A stretch of DNA of 5,380 nucleotides from Candidatus Melainabacteria bacterium (GTDB lineage Bacteria; Cyanobacteriota; Vampirovibrionia; Obscuribacterales; Obscuribacteraceae): the NCBI GenBank assembly GCA_016209785.1, contig JACQVM010000357.1:1-5380 (forward strand), in the 5' to 3' direction. Numbering within the stretch: the stretch's first letter is position 1; each line of letters opens with the position of its first letter. Both the position numbers and the translations under genes were made by a program. This document shows, piece after piece, positions 1 through 5,348 of the stretch. The notes below the pieces were generated by a model. It had not been told where the DNA came from and made no database searches. It was given only the letters and a program-made list of their open reading frames with translations.

Positions 1-34
1 ACTAGAGCCGGCGCTGCTGCCCTGTGCTGGCGTG

Positions 35-43
35 TGGTAGAAT
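35..43 (+). promoter_or_regulatory. Possible extended -10 promoter of the tRNA gene
   Basis: The bases TGGTAGAAT match the extended -10 pattern TGnTATAAT at all but one defined position. There is no good -35 hexamer about 17 bases upstream (TGCTGC at 15-20), which is common for extended -10 promoters. Transcription would begin near base 50 and leave a leader of about 50 bases before the tRNA, to be removed by RNase P. The call rests on a short motif only. Confidence 0.35.
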
Positions 44-100
44 GTCAATTCAGAGTCTGTAGCTGGCCGGTTGCGCTGGCGAGTTGCCCAACGCTGTCGT

Positions 101-172
101 GCCAACGTAGCTCAGCGGTAGAGCAGCGGTTTCGTAAACCGCAGGTCGTGGGTTCAAATCCCACTGTCGGCT
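101..172 (+). tRNA. tRNA-Thr (anticodon CGT)
   Basis: The 72 bases fold as a complete cloverleaf. The D-arm is GCTC/GAGC around a 7-base AGCGGTA loop, the anticodon arm is GCGGT/ACCGC around loop TTCGTAA, the variable loop is AGGTC, and the T-arm is GTGGG/CCCAC around TTCAAAT. Anticodon CGT (134-136 by position in the loop) reads the threonine codon ACG. The acceptor stem GCCAACG/TGTCGGC has an A-C mismatch at the fourth pair and a G-U pair at the seventh. The discriminator base is T and no CCA is encoded, so the end would be added by CCA-adding enzyme. A T-rich stretch (TTGTTTTGTTT) follows directly, without a hairpin of its own. Confidence 0.95.
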
Positions 173-250
173 TGTTTTGTTTCCTTAACCACCTTGGACC
201 ATGCTTGCCTTTTCAGCAACAACTAAGGCAGACAGGGAGCTTCTGTACGG

Positions 251-280
251 CTTACAATAACTACACAGGTAATCTAGAAT
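251..280 (+). promoter_or_regulatory. Possible sigma-70-type promoter for the tautomerase-kinase operon
   Basis: A -10-like TAGAAT (275-280, 5 of 6 to TATAAT) lies 18 bases after a weak -35-like CTTACA (251-256, 4 of 6 to TTGACA). A second -10-like hexamer, TATAGT, is at 291-296 but has no acceptable -35 partner. Either would give a short leader before the start at 321. The 148-base gap between the tRNA and this gene holds nothing else I can identify. Confidence 0.3.
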
Positions 281-320
281 AGCCTCTCTATATAGTCTGA
301 ACACAAACACGGAGTTAGTG

Positions 321-743
321 ATGCCCTGTCTTGAGATTACTATGCCAGCTACCAGCAAGAGCATCCGTGAAGAGCTTGTCCAGCGACTCACCACCGCATT
401 TGTGACAGCAACAAGCTTTGAAAAGGACATATTCTCCATTTGCTTTCTTGAGTATCAAGAAGGACAAGCAGCAGTTGGTGGCAGGTTGTGTCATGGAAAT
501 GACGACAGACCCTTGTTACATCTAAATCTTTATTGCCCTAGACTCACGCGCAGTAAAAAACAACTTTTGGTTCGTCTGCTTACAGAAGCATTTGTTGTTG
601 CCGTACAACAAAGACACTGGGAACCAGTAATTCACATCAACGAGCACCCATACGATAATGTTGGCGTGGGAGGACAACTTCTCTCCGATGCCTATCCAGA
701 GTGTGCGGCACGCAAGTTCTATTATGAATTGTCTGAAGCTTGA
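321..743 (+). CDS. Tandem tautomerase (4-oxalocrotonate tautomerase superfamily)
   Basis: This 140-residue protein has two 4-OT-like beta-alpha-beta units fused head to tail. Unit 1 starts MPCLEI and ends with AVGGRL (51-56). Unit 2 starts near Pro64 (PLLHLNL) and ends with GVGGQLL (115-121). The shared layout is strand, helix, strand and the glycine-rich turn. Superfamily members use an N-terminal proline, exposed after Met removal, as catalytic base or acid; here it follows the ATG at 321. That ATG is preferred over the in-frame GTG at 318 because it exposes the proline and because GGAG at 311-314 sits 6 bases upstream. Fused chains of this length (MSAD and cis-CaaD type) form trimers with one N-terminal proline per chain. 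The substrate cannot be read from sequence: keto-enol tautomerisation, dehalogenation and decarboxylation all occur in the superfamily. The stop is one base before the kinase start, so the two are probably co-expressed. Confidence 0.82.
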   Translation: MPCLEITMPATSKSIREELVQRLTTAFVTATSFEKDIFSICFLEYQEGQAAVGGRLCHGNDDRPLLHLNLYCPRLTRSKKQLLVRLLTEAFVVAVQQRHWEPVIHINEHPYDNVGVGGQLLSDAYPECAARKFYYELSEA

Positions 744-744
744 T

Positions 745-1752
745 ATGCCTGCCAGTAACAATGATTGGCTCTTCGGCGAGATAATGTCCAGAGTGACGTT
801 GGACCGGCCACTTGCCCAATTGATACAAGACATTTCTACTAGGTTTGACCTTGGAACTCCAAACCAATATGAGCTAATTGAGCACGGCTATCAGGATGTG
901 AATGTACGACTAATAGCAGCTTCTGGTCAGCAATACCTCGTCAAAATATTCTCCAAACGCAGAACTTTGACCAACATACAAGATCAAATTCGGACACTGG
1001 TTTTTCTTGCCAGCAACGGAATTCCAGTACCACATTTAGTTCACTGTGAGCGTGAACCATTAATCGAGGTGGCTGATCCATCTGGTACAGCCTACGTATG
1101 TGTTATGGAATACTTTGAAGGACACGACTTCGAAAAGATACCTCCTAGTCAGCCTGACATTGTCTACTTGGCTGGCTGTCTCTCCCGCATTCACCAACTG
1201 CACTTTAACGTTTCCCGATACTATGACGACTGGGGAGCTGCAAACCTTGCCACAGAGTTTGCAGCAAAGCTCCGCCATTTGTCCTCCGATGACCTTATAC
1301 TTGTTGAAAATATTCTCTCTGCTTTTAGTGAAGTGAACCTTGCAGTCCTTCGCCAGTGCACAATTCATGGTGATCTTTATCGATCACATGTGCTAAGAAA
1401 TCTCCGTGGTGAATATTGCATTATTGACTTTGGCTGTATGGACTACAACGCAGCAGTGCTTGACCTAGCAATATTTATTGCCCACTTCTGTTTAGGTGTT
1501 AATCAAACTCCTGCTGAAATCACGCAATTGTACAATCTTGCAATTGACGCTTATTGTGCAATTGGATGTCTCAGCAAGCAAGAATTAGCAGCACTTCCAA
1601 TTCTCATTGCAGCCAGCTATGCAGCATATATTGTTGCCACCAGCAGCTTGATTGCAAATGCCCATGATCACTCCCTGCAGACCCAGCAATGGTTAGCGAT
1701 ATCCCGCAACAAGATAAAATCCTTTATGAAGTCAGGCATAATTGCAGTGTAA
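745..1752 (+). CDS. APH/choline-kinase-fold phosphotransferase (homoserine kinase type II-like)
   Basis: A 335-residue cytosolic small-molecule kinase of the aminoglycoside phosphotransferase (PF01636-type) fold. Visible landmarks are a glycine loop region with HGYQDVNVRL (47-56), the ATP-binding lysine in LVKIF (Lys67), the hinge MEYFEG (121-126), the catalytic loop IHGDLYRSHVLRN (207-219; Asp210 and Asn219), and the metal-binding aspartate in IIDFG (Asp228). The motif LDLAIF (239-244) follows, as in homoserine kinase II and choline kinase relatives. All key residues are present, so it should be active. The substrate is not evident; homoserine kinase, sugar kinase and antibiotic kinase are all possible. 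The ATG at 745 leaves a one-base gap to the tautomerase stop and has only a weak GAAG upstream. An ATG at 784 preceded by GGCGAG is the alternative. Starts further upstream (658, 724) overlap the tautomerase gene and are less likely. Confidence 0.8.
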   Translation: MPASNNDWLFGEIMSRVTLDRPLAQLIQDISTRFDLGTPNQYELIEHGYQDVNVRLIAASGQQYLVKIFSKRRTLTNIQDQIRTLVFLASNGIPVPHLVHCEREPLIEVADPSGTAYVCVMEYFEGHDFEKIPPSQPDIVYLAGCLSRIHQLHFNVSRYYDDWGAANLATEFAAKLRHLSSDDLILVENILSAFSEVNLAVLRQCTIHGDLYRSHVLRNLRGEYCIIDFGCMDYNAAVLDLAIFIAHFCLGVNQTPAEITQLYNLAIDAYCAIGCLSKQELAALPILIAASYAAYIVATSSLIANAHDHSLQTQQWLAISRNKIKSFMKSGIIAV

Positions 1753-1800
1753 AATAGTAGCCACTCAACTCTTGAGCACACATACTGCGTGAAGCAACAC

Positions 1801-2436
1801 ATGAACCATAGTGGCATACAACTAGAAACTAAAAGATTGCTTTTGAGAGAGTTTGTCTTTGACGATTGGATTGCAGTACACAGTTATGCCTCTGACCCAG
1901 AAGTGGTACGCTTCATGGTCTGGGGCCCTAACACCGAAGATAACACTAAACAGTTCATCAAAGACATGCTCGACTGGCAAATAGAACAACCAAGAAAAGT
2001 CTTTGATTTTGCAGTTCAGACTAAAGTTAATGCCAGCCTTATTGGCTCCTGCGGGGTTCATGTTACCAGGACAATTTCTGAGGGCTCATCACAATCAATC
2101 GCATTAGCAACCCGCACAGACTATAATGTCCATCCTTCTTCTTTCACACAAGGAAAGCATGCGGCCATGGGCTATTGTTTCAGCAAAGATATCTGGGGAC
2201 AAGGATATGCGACAGAGGCTGCAGGAGCACTTATTCGTTTCGGGTTTGAGCAATTGGGGTTGCACAAGATATTTGCAACTTGTGATGTCGAAAACAAAGG
2301 ATCTGCAAGAGTGCTAGAAAAGATTGGGATGAAGCGAGAAGGACATTTACTCGAGGACGTTAAAATCAAAGGTCGATGGAGAGACTCTTATCTTTATGCG
2401 GTCACCAACACTGAATGGCAAACATCCAGTACTTGA
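1801..2436 (+). CDS. GNAT acetyltransferase, RimJ/RimL type
   Basis: A 211-residue N-acetyltransferase (Acetyltransf_3-type) that would move an acetyl group from acetyl-CoA to an amine. The N-terminal LETKRLLLRE (8-17) is typical of the RimJ/RimL group. The acetyl-CoA pyrophosphate loop is WGQGYATEA (132-140), in the Q/R-x-x-G-x-G/A style, and the C-terminal ENKGSARVLEKIGMKREG (164-181) is the usual motif B with Asn165. Between IGSCGVH (81-87) and AAMGYCF (121-127) lie 33 residues, where I expect about 10; this extra loop is unusual. The substrate is unknown: ribosomal-protein N-termini, amino acids and antibiotics are all used by relatives. The start is uncertain. The ATG at 1801 has GAAG 6 bases upstream, while GTG at 1789 would add four residues. 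The gene is 48 bases after the kinase with no terminator between, so it may share the transcript. Confidence 0.85.
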   Translation: MNHSGIQLETKRLLLREFVFDDWIAVHSYASDPEVVRFMVWGPNTEDNTKQFIKDMLDWQIEQPRKVFDFAVQTKVNASLIGSCGVHVTRTISEGSSQSIALATRTDYNVHPSSFTQGKHAAMGYCFSKDIWGQGYATEAAGALIRFGFEQLGLHKIFATCDVENKGSARVLEKIGMKREGHLLEDVKIKGRWRDSYLYAVTNTEWQTSST

Positions 2437-2518
2437 ATGGGCTACACTGTTATCCGTCCCGTAGCGAACTCAGACATGTAGCGCCAGTCACTCATAGCAA
2501 CGCCAGAAGTTTTTGCAC

Positions 2519-2525
2519 GGAGGAG
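2519..2525 (+). promoter_or_regulatory. Ribosome binding site that decides the lyase start
   Basis: The purine run GGAGGAG is a strong Shine-Dalgarno match. It lies inside the reading frame if the first possible TTG (2513) is used, which argues against that start. It is 11 bases before the next in-frame TTG (2537), slightly long but workable. No ATG or GTG is available at a suitable distance in this frame. Confidence 0.55.
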
Positions 2526-2536
2526 CACAACTACTC

Positions 2537-3352
2537 TTGTACACGACTCATTATATCCGAACAACGTTGCTGCTACTGACACTAGTGTTGATATTAACGC
2601 CAATCGGATATACCCATGGCAGTACCCACGTGTTCATCGAGCATTTTAGTTCGTTTCCTCTATCTGAGGCTTGGTCAGCCAACATGCAAGATAAAACACG
2701 TCTTGCAATCGTACAAAAGCCAGTGCGGATTGGTCCAGGTGCAGCAAGACTTACTGTACATCCTCAAGATATTGCTGCTAAGCGCAATCGAGCTGAAATC
2801 AACGTTGTTCATGGGGAAGGGCTCAATAGCGACGTCTGGTACGCATGGAGCATCCTAGTTCCGCGAGATTATTGTGATGACTACTCAAACCAACGTTTTC
2901 AAATCATGGGGCAGTTCCATGATATGCCAGATTTTGCCAAAGGCCAGAGTTGGAAAGGCTTTCCAGTCCACCCACCTATGATTTCCATACAATATGGATA
3001 TGATAAAACTGGTTCAGGTTTTGGATTGTTCTATGGTCTCGACACCAATCGAAAGCGCATCGCCAAGCGCTACATTCAAAAAGGAATCTGGCATGATATT
3101 GTATTGCACATACGCTGGTCACAAGGCAGCGATGGCTTTGTAGAAGCTGGACTCGATGGCAGTCCCTGGACACCATTTAACGGACGGGATCACAAGTACT
3201 ATGCTGCCAACATGTACAATGCAGCACCACCAATGTTGAAACTTGGCATTTATCGTGATTTTGGTTTCACAACAATTAATAGCGTTTTTTATGATGAGTT
3301 GAGGATTGGACCAACCAAAGCAAGTATAGAATCTCCAGCACTAACAAAGTAG
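2537..3352 (+). CDS. Secreted polysaccharide lyase-like protein (PF14099-type jelly roll)
   Basis: From TTG 2537 the protein is 271 residues. A Sec signal peptide is clear: Arg8 in the n-region, the hydrophobic core LLLLTLVLILTPIG (11-24), and probable cleavage near YTHG-ST (25-30). The mature part resembles the Polysacc_lyase family related to glucuronan lyase and heparin lyase I, built on a concanavalin-like beta-sandwich. Supporting segments, in order, are RAEINVVHGEG (85-95), VWYAWSILVP (100-109), FQIMGQFHD (121-129), the strand WHDIVLHIRWS (185-195) with a following glycine-rich turn, and MLKLGIYRDFG (233-243). These proteins cut uronic-acid polysaccharides by beta-elimination outside the cytoplasm. 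Substrate and catalytic residues cannot be assigned here. No carbohydrate transporter or second lyase is nearby, so it is not in an obvious utilisation locus. Binding without cleavage is possible. The next gene converges, leaving 5 bases between the stops. Confidence 0.72.
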   Translation: MYTTHYIRTTLLLLTLVLILTPIGYTHGSTHVFIEHFSSFPLSEAWSANMQDKTRLAIVQKPVRIGPGAARLTVHPQDIAAKRNRAEINVVHGEGLNSDVWYAWSILVPRDYCDDYSNQRFQIMGQFHDMPDFAKGQSWKGFPVHPPMISIQYGYDKTGSGFGLFYGLDTNRKRIAKRYIQKGIWHDIVLHIRWSQGSDGFVEAGLDGSPWTPFNGRDHKYYAANMYNAAPPMLKLGIYRDFGFTTINSVFYDELRIGPTKASIESPALTK

Positions 3353-3357
3353 ACAAC

Positions 3358-3612
3358 TTATTTTCGTTGCTTGAGAAACCTATTTTGATCAGCAAAGCAC
3401 ATCCTTCCGGCATTGGACAAACCATTGCACCATTCCAATCTGCCATTGTAGGGCAGCATTAAATGAGCGTCGATACCGTCAAAAACCACAATAATATTGT
3501 TGTAGTCTGCTGACTGAGACGTGTCGTAGCCACGATCGGTAGGTACCTCCGAATGGCAGTCAAACAATTGGGTCCAGACGAGTGGCGTTCGGACAACTCT
3601 CAATTCCAACAT
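3358..3612 (-). CDS. Small unrecognised protein or C-terminal gene remnant
   Basis: An 84-residue ORF read from ATG at 3612. I do not recognise it. It has no signal peptide, membrane segment or low-complexity stretch. It begins MLELRVVRTPLVW, contains the hydrophobic strand NNIIVVFDGID (39-49), then LMLPYNGRLEWCNG (52-65), and ends in a basic tail, RFLKQRK. The mixed composition and the strand-like segments look like a folded domain rather than a chance ORF. No Shine-Dalgarno sequence precedes the ATG. The frame stays open for 14 further codons upstream (to TAG) with ordinary-looking residues. It could therefore be the remaining C-terminus of a longer gene, or a poorly translated small protein. 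It fills the gap between the lyase gene, whose stop is 5 bases away on the other strand, and the divergent antitoxin-like gene. Confidence 0.45.
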   Translation of the reverse strand: MLELRVVRTPLVWTQLFDCHSEVPTDRGYDTSQSADYNNIIVVFDGIDAHLMLPYNGRLEWCNGLSNAGRMCFADQNRFLKQRK

Positions 3613-3693
3613 GAAGATAGTATCAGCAGTGGGTGAACTTTTGTTGATTGTCTACGTATAGAGAAATACGACCATTTTGCTCTCTATCAATCA

Positions 3694-3700
3694 AGGAGGA
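3694..3700 (+). promoter_or_regulatory. Strong ribosome binding site of the antitoxin-like gene
   Basis: AGGAGGA is a near-perfect Shine-Dalgarno sequence, 6 bases before the ATG at 3707. It fixes that start and rules out the in-frame upstream ATG at 3677, which would place the site inside the gene. This is the best ribosome binding site in the window. Confidence 0.8.
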
Positions 3701-3706
3701 AAACAC

Positions 3707-4336
3707 ATGTACACCTCAAGCTTCATTAAACGCCACATTTGCCGCCTTCCGTTAGACAAAATATTCTCAACCCGCGAACTCCTTATTTACGGCTCCAGGT
3801 CTGCTGTCGATCAGACTATGTCCAAATTAGTAAGAAAGGGAATAATCATACGTCTTGCCCGTGGTCTGTTTGTTAAGGAAGGCACAAATATAGAAAAGAT
3901 TACAGTTTATGATGTAGCAAAGGCAAAAGCAGAGTCATTTGCCAAGCAAATTGTTGCCTGGGGAGGTCACTTAGCTCACAAGCTAGGCCTTGTCAGCCAA
4001 GAATGTGACAAGCACATTTATTGTGTCAGTGGCAGTTCAAGCTCATTTAAGTTTGGTGATGTGATTGTTCGCCTACGGAAGGCTTGCGCAAGAAAAATGC
4101 ACCTAAGCACAGACCTTGCCGGACAATTTCTGCAGGCTCTTTGGTATCTGGGAAAACAGCGGCTAGACGAGCTCAGGGGCAGTCCATGGCTTCCTATATT
4201 GCTTAGGCGCACAGACCGTGAATATATTCGGTTGTCATTCCATTTGGTACCAGCATGGCTTGCTTGTCCTTTCTTGCATTGGCGCCTTCCCAAGGCTGCT
4301 TTTCATCATACACCCCAAGAGTTCCCATACCACTAA
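3707..4336 (+). CDS. DUF6088 / AbiEi-like antitoxin-type protein with winged helix
   Basis: A 209-residue protein with a winged helix-turn-helix at about residues 15-57. It reads IFSTRELLIYGSRSAVDQ (19-36), then MSKLVRKGIIIRLARG (38-53) and LFVK. That arrangement, an FSTREL-type helix, GSRSAVDQ recognition region, and a LVRKGxIxRLARGLF wing, is characteristic of DUF6088, which resembles AbiEi (type IV antitoxin and autorepressor). The middle carries the usual conserved stretches AHKLGL (90-95), ALWYLGK (144-150) and HLVPAWLA (179-186). The last ~20 residues look less ordered. Known systems of this kind have a nucleotidyltransferase toxin (AbiEii) just downstream. Here the next gene runs the other way and encodes a membrane protein, so no such partner is present. 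It may be a solitary regulator that binds its own promoter, or a remnant of a toxin-antitoxin locus. Confidence 0.75.
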   Translation: MYTSSFIKRHICRLPLDKIFSTRELLIYGSRSAVDQTMSKLVRKGIIIRLARGLFVKEGTNIEKITVYDVAKAKAESFAKQIVAWGGHLAHKLGLVSQECDKHIYCVSGSSSSFKFGDVIVRLRKACARKMHLSTDLAGQFLQALWYLGKQRLDELRGSPWLPILLRRTDREYIRLSFHLVPAWLACPFLHWRLPKAAFHHTPQEFPYH

Positions 4337-4397
4337 AGTAGGAGCATATCCGACACACATTTCACAAGACCCTGCCCTGACTAAGAATTTTCCATTC

Positions 4398-5123
4398 CTA
4401 GGCTGGATAGAGTCGCGCATTCTCTTCAGTCCAAGCATCACCAATCCAGAATCTACAATTACGAGCAACAGCCACCACTGGTTGACCATCGTCAGGATCA
4501 TAATATACCTGAGCATCCAGATTCTCTCCAAGCAATTGATCGCTGTATTTGCTTGTCAACACATCCTTGGAGGCAGTTGCATCTCCTCCAAAGGAATGTA
4601 TCTTGTATATACGAGCTACACCACCCTCTTGCAGGAAAGTGGCAGTGTAATACCGCGTATCTAACATATCAAAGGCCATCGTCCTAGGTTCTATGACCAT
4701 TTTCATTTGACACGGCTTGGCAGTTGCATACACCCAACTCGCATACTGGGGTTCAATACAAAAGTCCAGATCTTCTGTTTCTAAAGACAGTACCGCTAGA
4801 GATGCAATACCACACACAACTACTCCTAAAAGGCATAAGAGCACGATGAACAAAGAGGTGACCCCCACTATCTTGCACGCAATCCCTGCTTCAACAAAGT
4901 AGACTAAGGAAAGAACAAATGGGAAGATGCCCACAAACTTTGCAGTTCGTACCATTTGGCTCCTGCGCGAGGAAAGGTCTTGATGGATTAGTCCTTTCCA
5001 ATCTTCAGGGACACAGTGCTTTGGCTGACTGCTTGGCTGACAACCATTAAGAACAGAGATTTTAGTAAGTGTGTCAGCTATTCGTTTAATTGTTTTTTCT
5101 ATGTCCTTTTTCTGATCATGCAT
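4398..5123 (-). CDS. Unrecognised two-helix membrane protein
   Basis: A 241-residue protein I do not recognise. The first 60 residues are charged and mostly helical (DIEKTIKRIADTLTKI, 7-22), then basic before the membrane (SSRRSQMVRTAK, 51-62). Two hydrophobic segments follow at about 62-82 (GIFPFVLSLVYFVEAG) and 86-113 (IVLLCLLGVVVCGIASLAVL), forming a hairpin. By the positive-inside rule both ends would be cytosolic. The C-terminal 125 residues are mixed and strand-like and include AQVYYDPDDGQPVV (204-217). That segment is reminiscent of the YxPxxP end of DUF3592 domains, but I would not assign it to that family. There is no signal peptide. The ATG at 5123 has only a weak AGAAG about 10 bases upstream, next to a palindrome. 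The stop is 61 bases from the stop of the convergent antitoxin-like gene. Function is unknown. Confidence 0.75.
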   Translation of the reverse strand: MHDQKKDIEKTIKRIADTLTKISVLNGCQPSSQPKHCVPEDWKGLIHQDLSSRRSQMVRTAKFVGIFPFVLSLVYFVEAGIACKIVGVTSLFIVLLCLLGVVVCGIASLAVLSLETEDLDFCIEPQYASWVYATAKPCQMKMVIEPRTMAFDMLDTRYYTATFLQEGGVARIYKIHSFGGDATASKDVLTSKYSDQLLGENLDAQVYYDPDDGQPVVAVARNCRFWIGDAWTEENARLYPA

Positions 5124-5135
5124 AAGATATATCTT
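5124..5135. repeat. Perfect 12-bp palindrome touching the membrane-protein start codon
   Basis: AAGATATATCTT equals its own reverse complement. It directly abuts the ATG of the minus-strand membrane protein, between its start and the weak AGAAG. It could be an operator that would block ribosome or polymerase access, but AT-rich palindromes of this length also arise by chance. The rest of the 225-base gap up to 5348 holds no gene I can find. Confidence 0.35.
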
Positions 5136-5272
5136 CTGAGAAATAACATGGAGCTCGAGAAGGTGCTGATGTTGGTTTCACGGAACTAACTAACTCATAT
5201 CTACCAACTCATTACAGTTTCAAACGGCTAATTTAGGCTGGTTGTTGAGCTGAGCAATGGTGCAGGTAAATT

Positions 5273-5294
5273 ACTCGACTTTGGCAAGTCGAGT
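5273..5294. repeat. Perfect 9-bp inverted repeat with 4-base loop
   Basis: ACTCGACTT and AAGTCGAGT are exact complements around a TGGC loop. A hairpin would form on either strand. The + side is followed only after several bases by a T-rich stretch (TTAATTTTCTTTT), so it is not a textbook rho-independent terminator. The minus side has no T tract. It lies about 75 bases before the last gene and so could be an operator or a transcript-end signal. Confidence 0.5.
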
Positions 5295-5317
5295 TAGAGA
5301 CTTAATTTTCTTTTGTA

Positions 5318-5323
5318 TATAAA
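5318..5323 (+). promoter_or_regulatory. Possible -10 element for the terminal gene
   Basis: TATAAA matches TATAAT in 5 of 6 positions and would put the transcript start about 20 bases before the ATG at 5349. No acceptable -35 hexamer lies 16-18 bases upstream, so this is weak. Confidence 0.3.
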
Positions 5324-5348
5324 ACCCCTATTTTCAAGTGGGGCATCC

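Noticed and set aside
34..282. Open frame of 82 codons on the + strand
   Set aside because: It runs straight through the tRNA gene and has no ribosome binding site or recognisable residues.
522..867. Minus-strand open frames opposite the tautomerase-kinase junction
   Set aside because: They lie antisense to two recognisable genes and show no family resemblance.
1060..1368. Minus-strand open frame opposite the kinase
   Set aside because: It is antisense to a gene with intact catalytic motifs and has Cys-rich, unstructured-looking content.
1760..1776. Small CTCAA/TTGAG stem between the kinase and acetyltransferase genes
   Set aside because: Five A/T-containing pairs without a T tract do not make a terminator.
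4218..4664. 148-codon + strand open frame across the antitoxin 3' end and the membrane gene
   Set aside because: It overlaps two better-supported genes in other frames, and its Ser/Ile-rich content is typical of a shadow frame.
3343..4904. 12-base direct repeat AACAAAGTAGAC near 3343 and near 4893
   Set aside because: About one 12-base match is expected by chance in a window of this size, and the copies sit in unrelated contexts.
5171..5208. 6-bp inverted repeat GTTGGT/ACCAAC
   Set aside because: It is short with a 26-base spacer, so it is not distinguishable from chance.
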